A DNA stretch of 64,000 nt from the NCBI RefSeq assembly GCF_000341735.1, contig NZ_KB455575.1, positions 1,022,399-1,086,398 of the forward strand, written 5' to 3'. The translations under genes were made by a program, and so were the position numbers. Origin of the DNA: Methylotuvimicrobium buryatense 5G. GTDB lineage: Bacteria > Pseudomonadota > Gammaproteobacteria > Methylococcales > Methylomonadaceae. The notes beneath the pieces were generated by a model. It was given only the letters and a program-made list of their open reading frames with translations. It was not told where the DNA came from and did not search any database. Of this stretch, positions 57,511 to 64,000 are shown one piece after another. Each line of letters starts with the position of its first letter. Position 1 is the stretch's first letter.

Positions 57511-59114
57511 AGTCGACAATATTACAAACTTGGCCTGAAAATTGGCCGGATACACGATCAAACTGGTTTGCCGATGGCGAACCGGGCGTAATCGACGCGG
57601 GCGCTTTCAGCGCGATTGAAGTCGATGAAATCTTCGATACTTTAAATCATACTCAAACTATTGCCGGACAATCGGTTTTGTATCGCTCGCTCGCCAAACC
57701 GCTCGATTCGATCGAAGCTATCAAAGCGAAGCAACAAGCGGTCGAAGCCATTGCTGATGACGCCGAATTGAGACAACAGCTTCAAGGCATTGTTGAACAA
57801 GCCTCGAGTAATGAAAAGAATCTTTATTTGTTGTTATACGGTGAATTTTTGGGTTCTTTCGGAACGGCACGCGAAGATAATGAAATCGAAGGTTTCGGCT
57901 ATCTTCAATACAAGCGTGGCACCCGGTTCATGCTGGACCTAGTTGACCAAGTCAAGGCCGTGCCTGAAACGCAAAGCTCCTATTTGAATGAGGTATTGGG
58001 GCAGATTAAAAACTTTACCGAGAGTCGAGCTTACTCATTGATGAAAGGCCCGGTATTTATCAGCGAACAAGGCATACAGAGCAAACAGGAACGAAAAGGA
58101 TCGTGGATCCCAGCGATTATTTTTAAGCCTAATCTCTTTAAACCCTTATTGATTGCTCTTTTTTTTGGGGTGCTTTGGGCGCTTGCGAACTTTTTTCCTA
58201 CTAGCCTGTTTAGTATTTCGAAGGAATCGATACCGGTGGCATCGATTTTCTTTGTGCCGCTACTGTTAATTTATTTTCCTGTGGTCGGCGGTTTTGATCG
58301 GGACAGTTGTATTATTCCGTTACGCAATGAGTTTAAAACTTCGCAAGCGGTTGGCGAAACCTTAGATGCGCTGGGCCAATTAGATGAATTGCTTGCGTTT
58401 ATAAAATTCCGGGAAAGCTTCGGTGGGGACCTTGCTCTTCCGCAATTTATCGAAGCCGATCATCATCGTATCAATCTCGTTAATGCACGCAACCCTGTTC
58501 TTGCTTACCAGAACCCGGAGTATGTCGGTAACGATTTTCAATTGGACGATGATAAACTAGTTTTAGTTACGGGCCCCAACAGCGGCGGTAAAACAGCATT
58601 TTGTAAAACGATTACGCAAATTCAACTATTGGGACAAATCGGTTGCTATGTACCGGTCAAATCTACGACTCTAACCGTTGCCGATAAGATTTTCTATCAA
58701 GTACCGGAAATCAGTCATTTGGATGATGGAGAAGGTCGTTTTGGTACCGAGCTAAAAAGAACTCGGGATATCTTTTTGGCTACGACAGCTAAAAGCCTCG
58801 TTGTGCTCGATGAGTTATCCGAAGGCACGACCTTCGAAGAAAAGCTCGAGTCGTCTTCCAACGTGCTTAACGGCTTTTACCGAAAAGGCAATAGTACTAT
58901 TTTAATCACACATAATCATCAGTTAGTTGATAATTTTGTTGCGGAGGGCATCGGCTTGCCGAAACAAGTCGAATTTGCCGGCGGTGCGCCTACCTATAAG
59001 TTAATAGAGGGTATATCCAGAGTCAGTCATGCCGATCGGGTAGCTAAGAAAATCGGGTTTTCCAAGGAAGATATCGACAAATATTTGGCCGATTCGAAAG
59101 GCGGTGCCAGTTAA
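57507..59114 (+). CDS. MutS-like ATPase with membrane segments
   Basis: This 535-residue protein has a MutS core-like helical part (EIFDTLNHTQTIAGQSVLYR), two hydrophobic segments at about 208-262 (LLIALFFGVLWALANFF; VASIFFVPLLLIYFP) and a C-terminal MutS ATPase domain. Walker A is GPNSGGKTAFCKT, Walker B is LVVLDELSEGTTFEE and the H-loop is TILITHNHQ. It lacks the mismatch-binding N-terminal domain of MutS, so a role in mismatch repair is unlikely. Membrane-anchored MutS-like ATPases have no settled function. The small membrane protein gene overlaps it upstream. Confidence 0.88.
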   Translation: MKSTILQTWPENWPDTRSNWFADGEPGVIDAGAFSAIEVDEIFDTLNHTQTIAGQSVLYRSLAKPLDSIEAIKAKQQAVEAIADDAELRQQLQGIVEQASSNEKNLYLLLYGEFLGSFGTAREDNEIEGFGYLQYKRGTRFMLDLVDQVKAVPETQSSYLNEVLGQIKNFTESRAYSLMKGPVFISEQGIQSKQERKGSWIPAIIFKPNLFKPLLIALFFGVLWALANFFPTSLFSISKESIPVASIFFVPLLLIYFPVVGGFDRDSCIIPLRNEFKTSQAVGETLDALGQLDELLAFIKFRESFGGDLALPQFIEADHHRINLVNARNPVLAYQNPEYVGNDFQLDDDKLVLVTGPNSGGKTAFCKTITQIQLLGQIGCYVPVKSTTLTVADKIFYQVPEISHLDDGEGRFGTELKRTRDIFLATTAKSLVVLDELSEGTTFEEKLESSSNVLNGFYRKGNSTILITHNHQLVDNFVAEGIGLPKQVEFAGGAPTYKLIEGISRVSHADRVAKKIGFSKEDIDKYLADSKGGAS

Positions 59115-59230
59115 AATAAAAAGTTCTATGGAATGGACTACACTGATTGTGTGAAATGGTGCTTAGGTTTTATAACAATTGTTGCGCATAATTTGGACTA
59201 ATCGTTCGAAATAAAAATTGGGAACAAGTC

Positions 59231-59803
59231 ATGCGAAAAAAGATCGTTTTCTATGTAGCCTTTTTTTTGTTCTCCGAGGTTTTATCGGCCGATATTTATA
59301 AGTATGTTTCGCCCGACGGAAAAGTTTATTATACCGATCGGCCTTCCCATCGATTTTATAAGCGAATCATCCGCACCCGTCCTTCGAGTTACAATTGGGC
59401 TGTGGGGCAAATGAAAGGTAATAAGCAGAAGTATAACGATATCATTGCGCAAGCAGCTTCGAAACACCAGGTCGATGAAAAGCTTTTGCATGCCGTTATT
59501 CAAGCAGAGTCCGCTTATCATGCCCAAGCAATTTCTTCGGCAGGCGCGGTAGGATTAATGCAATTGATGCCGGATACCGCTAAGCGCTACGGCGTTCGAG
59601 ATCGTACCGATCCGGCGCAAAATATCAATGGCGGGACACGCTATTTGAAGGATTTGCTAAAGATGTTCAATTCAAATTTAACATTGGCCGTTGCCGCATA
59701 TAATGCCGGCGAAGGCGCGGTAAAAAAATATAATAATTCCATTCCTCCTTATCCTGAAACCCGTAATTATGTTAAACAGGTTTTAGCGCTTTATCACAAG
59801 TAA
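59231..59803 (+). CDS. Lytic transglycosylase (DUF4124-like + SLT domain)
   Basis: This 190-residue protein has a signal peptide (cleavage likely after FSEVLSA), a short DUF4124-like segment (DIYKYVSPDGKVYYTDRP) and a lysozyme-like SLT domain. The domain has the catalytic Glu in HAVIQAESAYHAQAISSAGA, then GLMQLMPDTAKRYG and AAYNAGEGAV. It should cleave peptidoglycan in the periplasm. It is short compared with MltC/Slt, containing just the catalytic unit. It precedes the HDOD gene by 13 bp. Confidence 0.93.
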   Translation: MRKKIVFYVAFFLFSEVLSADIYKYVSPDGKVYYTDRPSHRFYKRIIRTRPSSYNWAVGQMKGNKQKYNDIIAQAASKHQVDEKLLHAVIQAESAYHAQAISSAGAVGLMQLMPDTAKRYGVRDRTDPAQNINGGTRYLKDLLKMFNSNLTLAVAAYNAGEGAVKKYNNSIPPYPETRNYVKQVLALYHK

Positions 59804-59816
59804 GGCGGGCTCAACG

Positions 59817-60671
59817 GTGGCAAAGAGCTTGACTGCAAAATCCTTAATAAAAGACTCTGTCAAACTCTATTCGTTGCCCGATATCTATTTTCAAATCAGG
59901 GAAATGGTTCGAGACCCTCGCTATACCGCTGTCGATATCGGTAGAGTCATAACAAAAGATCCGGCTTTAAGTATGCGTTTATTGAAAATCGTCAATAGTT
60001 CATTTTACGGTTTTCAAGCAAGAATCGATACCATTTCCAGAGCCGTTACCATTGTCGGAATAGATGAATTACAGAGCTTGGCGTTAGCGACTTCGGTTGT
60101 CGATACTTTCGACAACATTCCCGATGACTTGATTAACATGACCGACTTTTGGATACAAAGCATTCATTGCGCGGTCATTGCTAAACTACTAGCTAAGAAG
60201 GCGGCAGTTTTGCATTGCGAACGGTTATTTTTGACCGGTTTGCTGCACGATATCGGAGCATTGGTCATCTATACCAAGTTGCCCGATCAATCTCAGCAAA
60301 TACTGAAGAACAATTTCCAAAACAAGCGTCAACTGGCCAATTTAGAGCGGCAAGTCTTGGGTTTTACTCGTGCCGATGTAGGAGGGGAGCTGGCAGAATC
60401 ATGGAAACTCCCCGAATCCATATCGGAAGCGATACGTTACCAACTGCACCCTGAAAAAGCATTAATCCATAAATTAGATGCTCATTTGCTTTATTTGGCG
60501 ATTAATTTGAATGAGAGTAAAACGCGTGATGAGTTTTTGTCGACCTTATCGTCATCAACCTTATCTATTCTTCGGCTCAATGAAGCTAAAATCAAACAAG
60601 TAATGGCGGCGGCGGTTGATGAGGCCAATGCCACATTCGACATATTGGCACCGGGCAAACAGTTCCATTAA
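59817..60671 (+). CDS. HDOD domain protein
   Basis: A 284-residue protein, almost wholly one HDOD domain: YSLPDIYFQIREMVRDP, VITKDPALSMRLLKIVNSSFYG, AVTIVGIDELQSLALA and LFLTGLLHDIGALVIYTKLP. Here the HD pair (HDIG) is kept, unlike in the three HDOD proteins at 45-50 kb, but other HD residues are not obvious. It uses a GTG start at 59817. It is cotranscribed with the lytic transglycosylase gene. Function is unknown; the family is a signalling adaptor. Confidence 0.88.
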   Translation: MAKSLTAKSLIKDSVKLYSLPDIYFQIREMVRDPRYTAVDIGRVITKDPALSMRLLKIVNSSFYGFQARIDTISRAVTIVGIDELQSLALATSVVDTFDNIPDDLINMTDFWIQSIHCAVIAKLLAKKAAVLHCERLFLTGLLHDIGALVIYTKLPDQSQQILKNNFQNKRQLANLERQVLGFTRADVGGELAESWKLPESISEAIRYQLHPEKALIHKLDAHLLYLAINLNESKTRDEFLSTLSSSTLSILRLNEAKIKQVMAAAVDEANATFDILAPGKQFH

Positions 60672-60690
60672 GCCTTTTCAAGGCTCTTAA
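60668..60690 (+). terminator. Possible terminator after the HDOD gene
   Basis: AGCCTT-TTC-AAGGCT hairpin right after the stop codon at 60671. The stem is only six base pairs and there is no clear U-tract, so this is weak. Confidence 0.3.
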
Positions 60691-60859
60691 TCCTAAATTC
60701 GGCAGTCAGTCCACGAAAATCGCGAAATACACCAAAGCAATCATGCGGTTACATAAATCTCTTAAATCACTCAATTGGATAAGCGACTCGAAAGTATAAC
60801 TAATTGAATATTTTCGTGTGTTTCATGGACAAAATGCTTTTTCTTGGTTAATGAATTAT

Positions 60860-61444
60860 TTAAATCACCTTAACGCCGAACTTTTCCAGTAAGCCAATTA
60901 ATTTAATTAAAGGCAGTCCAATCAGAGCATTAGGATCGTCTCCCTCAATTTTGCTCAATAAAACAATACCCATTCCTTCAGATTTGAATCCTCCCGCGCA
61001 ATTAAACGGTTTTTCCAAGTCGACATAACGCTCGATGGCGATGTTTGTTAATTTTTTGAAATAAACATGGCATTCATCGATATCGCTAATCACTTCACCG
61101 GTTAAGCTGTTTGCAACCGCTACCCCGGTGTAAAATGTCATGCATTGACCTGAGGCGGCCGATAGTTGTTCAATGGTGGTTTTTCTGTTGCCCGGCTTAC
61201 TAAGCCGACAGCCTTTGAGAACCGGGACTTGGTCGGAGCCGATAATTAAACTGTTTGGAAATTTTCCGATTAATTCGCCGGCTTTGGCTTCGCTAAGCCG
61301 GCGAGCGGTTTGCCTTGGAGACTCATCGGGTAGCGGTGTTTCGTCAAGCCCCGGCGAATCGCAAATAAATTCCAAATGTAATTTTCGTAACAAAAATTGT
61401 CGATATTCGGAAGATGACGCAAGGACCAGTTGTTTGATTTCCAT
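60860..61444 (-). CDS. Maf/YceF-family nucleotide pyrophosphatase
   Basis: A 194-residue protein beginning LVLASSSEYRQFLLRKL, the Maf signature, with SPGLDETPLPDESP, ARRLSEAKA, IIGSDQVPVLKG and FNCAGGFKSEGMG. The SDQV and GGFKSEG forms fit the YceF subgroup, which hydrolyses m7GTP, rather than the dTTP-type Maf (SADT). It is divergent from yceD, with starts about 60 bp apart, the usual gene order in gammaproteobacteria. Confidence 0.93.
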   Translation of the reverse strand: MEIKQLVLASSSEYRQFLLRKLHLEFICDSPGLDETPLPDESPRQTARRLSEAKAGELIGKFPNSLIIGSDQVPVLKGCRLSKPGNRKTTIEQLSAASGQCMTFYTGVAVANSLTGEVISDIDECHVYFKKLTNIAIERYVDLEKPFNCAGGFKSEGMGIVLLSKIEGDDPNALIGLPLIKLIGLLEKFGVKVI

Positions 61445-61503
61445 TTTAGAAAGTTATATTGCGGTTTGACGAAGTACTCTATTACGGATATCATTGCCCG
61501 GTT

Positions 61504-62028
61504 ATGTTGGATCGATTACCCGAACTTATAGATCCTTTGAGTTTTGCTGATAAGCATAGCGAACTCTCGGGACAAATAAAACTAAAAAGCCTAAGTCGTT
61601 TAGCGCCTTTGCTAAAAGATGACGCGGGTGTTGCCACTGTTGAACTTTTTTTTAGCAGACACGGACGACTGGCAAGCATTGAAGGGAAAATTGCAGCGAC
61701 ATTGAACGTGGCGTGTCAAAACTGTTTAAATGCGATGGATTTGCATATAGAAAACAACATTAAGCTCGGAATCGTTAATTCATTGGATGAAGCGGATCGA
61801 TTGCCGGAAGATTATGAGCCTTTGCTGGTTGGGGAAGGAAAAATTCCCCTCAAAGATATTGTTGAGGATGAGCTATTGCTCGCCCTGCCTGATTTTCCGC
61901 GTCATTCGGAAGCTTGTTTTAGAACTGAGACAAGTATCGATCGTCAGGATTCTTTGGATGTCGAGCAATCGAATTCTAATAACCCTTTTTCAATTTTAGC
62001 CAAACTAAAGCATACTGGAGTGAAATAA
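61504..62028 (+). CDS. yceD: YceD/DUF177 protein
   Basis: About 174 residues. [20 protein letters not shown] matches the usual start of YceD proteins in gammaproteobacteria, so ATG 61504 is preferred over the TTG at 61459. The [10 protein letters not shown] motif carries a conserved Cys pair. YceD is linked to 23S rRNA accumulation and L32 (rpmF) in many bacteria. The gene overlaps the rpmF start by 1 bp. Confidence 0.92.
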   Translation: MLDRLPELIDPLSFADKHSELSGQIKLKSLSRLAPLLKDDAGVATVELFFSRHGRLASIEGKIAATLNVACQNCLNAMDLHIENNIKLGIVNSLDEADRLPEDYEPLLVGEGKIPLKDIVEDELLLALPDFPRHSEACFRTETSIDRQDSLDVEQSNSNNPFSILAKLKHTGVK

Positions 62029-62210
62029 TGGCTGTACAAAAAAGCAAAGTAACCCGTTCAAGACGTGGACAGCGTCGTTCTCATGATGCGTTAACCAGCA
62101 AGACCCTATCTCAGGATCCGTTGACTGGAGAAACTCACCTGCGTCATCACGTTAGCCCCGATGGTTTTTTCAAAGGCCGCCAAATCGTGAACACTAACGA
62201 CGAAGACTAA
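62028..62210 (+). CDS. rpmF: 50S ribosomal protein L32
   Basis: Sixty residues: [20 protein letters not shown] opens in typical L32 fashion, followed by [17 protein letters not shown]. It has no zinc Cys motif, the usual gammaproteobacterial form. It is cotranscribed with yceD and followed by a strong terminator-like hairpin before plsX. Confidence 0.97.
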   Translation: MAVQKSKVTRSRRGQRRSHDALTSKTLSQDPLTGETHLRHHVSPDGFFKGRQIVNTNDED

Positions 62211-62233
62211 GTTAAGTCGATTTCTTTTATATC

Positions 62234-62285
62234 AAGATGCTCAACCGAACCGGATTTATCCGGCTCGGTTGAGCATCTTATTTTT
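62234..62285 (+). terminator. Strong rho-independent terminator after rpmF
   Basis: AAGATGCTCAACCGAACCGG (62234-62253) pairs with CCGGCTCGGTTGAGCATCTT (62260-62279) with one mismatch. A TTTTT run follows at 62281-62285. It may reduce readthrough into plsX, 18 bp downstream, or work as an attenuator. Confidence 0.85.
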
Positions 62286-62302
62286 CAGGGTCATTCGCAG
62301 GC

Positions 62303-63331
62303 GTGAGTTTAACAATTTCAATTGATGCGATGGGCGGGGACCATGGGCCCGCGGTAACTATTCCGGCGTCATTGGATTGCTTAAAGAACAATCCAAACTT
62401 AAAACTGATCTTAGTAGGCGACGAAGCCGTGCTAAGAGATCATATGCCTCAGGCTTTGGTCGATTTTGCCGGTCGGCTTTCGATTCGACATGCATCGCAA
62501 TGCGTCGGCATGGACGAGTCGCCTTCTAAAGCATTAAAAAATAAAAAAGATTCTTCAATGCGTGTCGCGATTAATCTGGTTAAGAGCGGCGAAGCCGATG
62601 CTTGTGTGAGCGCGGGTAATACCGGTGCGCTGATGGCGACCGCGCGCTTTGTTTTAAAAATGATTCCGGGCATAGATCGACCGGCGATTATCTCGACAAT
62701 ACCTTCGATATTCGGTCACACCCATGTTTTGGATTTAGGCGGCAATGTCGATTGCACGGCAGAGCATCTCTTTCAATTCGCGGTAATGGGATCCGAATTG
62801 GTCAAAGCCGTTGAAAACATCGATAATCCGACTGTTGGTTTACTCAACATCGGCGAAGAGGACGTGAAAGGTAACGAGCAAGTCAAAGCCGCCGCCAAAT
62901 TGCTTGAAAACTCATCGTTAAATTATATAGGTTATGTAGAAGGGAATTCCTTGACGGCGGGTAACGTCAAGGTCGATTTGATTGTCGCCGACGGGTTTGT
63001 CGGTAATGTAGCTCTAAAATCCATTGAGGGAGCCGCTAAGATGATCGGTACCGTTTTGAAAGAAGCGTTTAATAAAAATATTTTTACGCGACTGTCTGGT
63101 TTGCTAATCTATCCGGTCATTCGATCCTTCAAGCAGCGAATAGACCCGCGGATGTATAATGGTGCCAGTTTTCTTGGCTTAAATGGTTTAGTGATCAAAA
63201 GCCATGGCGGTGCGGATGCTCTGGCGTTTAAAACGGCCGTGCAATTAGCGGAAATAGAAGTTTCCAAAGGCGTCATTAGAAAGATAGGCGAGCAGGTCGA
63301 AACCATATTATCGAAAAGAGAGAGTTTATGA
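62303..63331 (+). CDS. plsX: Phosphate acyltransferase PlsX
   Basis: A 342-residue enzyme converting acyl-ACP to acyl phosphate for phospholipid synthesis. ISIDAMGGDHGP, SVRINLVKSGEADA-like (RVAINLVKSGEADACVSAGNTGALMA) and LDLGGNVDC are family motifs. The start is GTG 62303. It overlaps fabH by ATGA. The gene order rpmF-plsX-fabH is classic for gammaproteobacteria. Confidence 0.97.
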   Translation: MSLTISIDAMGGDHGPAVTIPASLDCLKNNPNLKLILVGDEAVLRDHMPQALVDFAGRLSIRHASQCVGMDESPSKALKNKKDSSMRVAINLVKSGEADACVSAGNTGALMATARFVLKMIPGIDRPAIISTIPSIFGHTHVLDLGGNVDCTAEHLFQFAVMGSELVKAVENIDNPTVGLLNIGEEDVKGNEQVKAAAKLLENSSLNYIGYVEGNSLTAGNVKVDLIVADGFVGNVALKSIEGAAKMIGTVLKEAFNKNIFTRLSGLLIYPVIRSFKQRIDPRMYNGASFLGLNGLVIKSHGGADALAFKTAVQLAEIEVSKGVIRKIGEQVETILSKRESL

Positions 63332-64000
63332 CGCATTGCTCTAAAATAATCGGCACAGGCGGTTACTTACCTAAGCAAATTCGCACAAATGACGATATTT
63401 CAAAGATCGTCGATACCTCTGATGCTTGGATTTATGAGCGTACAGGTATTAAAAGTCGTCGTATCGCGGCACCCGACGAGACTGCGTCAAGCATGGGGGA
63501 AATTGCCGCTCGCCAAGCTATTGAAGCAGCCGGCATAGCTCCTGAGCAAATCGATATGATTATTGTCGCGACCGGCACTCCGGATCGCGTTTATCCGAGC
63601 ACCGGCTGTTTATTGCAAGAACGCTTGAACATCAAAAATTGTGTGGCGTTCGATATTCAAGCCGCTTGTTCGGGCACCATCTATGCGTTAAGTATTGCAG
63701 ACCAATATATTAAATCGGGAGCAGCTAAAACCATTTTAATTGTCGGCACCGAAATTTATTCCCGGATCATGGATTGGAGCGATAGAAGCACCTGCATACT
63801 CTTTGGCGATGGTGCCGGCGCCGTTTTATTGCAAGCTTCCGATAGCCCCGGCATTTTATCGACCCACATCCACTCGGACGGCGGATATGAAGAGTTGCTC
63901 TATTTACCTAATCCGCAAGTCGCGGCAGAGTCTAATCGCGATGAACCCGGCTATGTCAATATGCGCGGTAACGAGGTGTTTAAGATTGCTGTCAATACAC
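63328..64000 (+). CDS. fabH: Beta-ketoacyl-ACP synthase III, 5' part (runs off window)
   Basis: The first 224 codons of FabH, which condenses acetyl-CoA with malonyl-ACP to start fatty acid synthesis. The motifs KIIGTGGYLPKQIRTNDD, TGIKSRRIAAPDE and the catalytic Cys114 in IQAACSGTIYAL are present. The catalytic His and Asn lie beyond the window edge. It overlaps the plsX stop by 4 bp. Confidence 0.97.
   Translation, partial: MTHCSKIIGTGGYLPKQIRTNDDISKIVDTSDAWIYERTGIKSRRIAAPDETASSMGEIAARQAIEAAGIAPEQIDMIIVATGTPDRVYPSTGCLLQERLNIKNCVAFDIQAACSGTIYALSIADQYIKSGAAKTILIVGTEIYSRIMDWSDRSTCILFGDGAGAVLLQASDSPGILSTHIHSDGGYEELLYLPNPQVAAESNRDEPGYVNMRGNEVFKIAVNT

Noticed and set aside
1-64000. tRNA, rRNA, CRISPR array, prophage or replication origin
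   Set aside because: I looked for clover-leaf ends, phage structural genes, integrases and DnaA-box clusters and saw none that I could support.

Overview
The window looks like chromosome of a gammaproteobacterium, most likely a Methylococcales-type methanotroph. This is inferred from the housekeeping gene order (maf-yceD-rpmF-plsX-fabH; opdA-ubiD), moderate GC, the richness in signalling genes and the short palindromic interspersed repeats. No methane oxidation gene is present, so the assignment is tentative. No rRNA, tRNA or CRISPR array was seen.

Region 1 (1-2.27 kb) is insertion-sequence debris: the end of one IS4-like transposase, a second IS4-like transposase with two in-frame stops and no N-terminus, and one copy each of two short inverted-repeat element families (called A and B here).

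Region 2 (2.27-22.1 kb) is one long co-oriented signalling array. Chemosensory cluster 1 holds a soluble receptor with two signalling tips, a triple-CheW scaffold, CheB, a HEAT-repeat protein, CheR, CheY, CheA, a small STAS protein, a second CheY and a two-TM receptor. It runs directly into a stressosome module (RsbR, RsbS, two RsbT-like kinases, an RsbX-like phosphatase). That module ends not in a sigma factor but in a histidine kinase with an RsbU-like N-terminus and a single-domain response regulator. A second CheR/CheB pair and a PAS-PAS-GGDEF-EAL protein follow.

Region 3 (22.1-29.4 kb) is visibly more AT-rich. It carries a histidine kinase with a degenerate receiver, a MASE1-PAS kinase with a NarL-type regulator, and a divergent pseudo-receiver-PAS protein.

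Region 4 (29.4-38.5 kb) holds repeat copies and chemosensory cluster 2: a two-TM receptor, CheY, STAS, CheA, a receptor with four near-identical 91-residue HAMP-like repeats, CheW and a small unknown protein. There are no flagellar genes, so the output of both arrays is open.

Region 5 (38.6-42.1 kb) is decayed or accessory. It contains a broken IS1595-like transposase, a gamma-glutamyltransferase gene split by a 184-bp non-autonomous element with 19-bp terminal inverted repeats and a 10-bp target duplication, and a small predicted lipoprotein.

Region 6 (42.1-52.5 kb) has a minus-strand operon of three tandem cyclic-nucleotide-binding/HDOD proteins, oligopeptidase A and UbiD, then an unknown 576-aa protein and an ExeA-type ATPase.

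Region 7 (52.5-64 kb) is largely ordinary chromosome: a zinc-ribbon/SPFH pair, gamma carbonic anhydrase, DusA, FolE, a membrane-anchored MutS-like ATPase, a lytic transglycosylase, an HDOD protein, Maf, YceD, RpmF, PlsX and the start of FabH.
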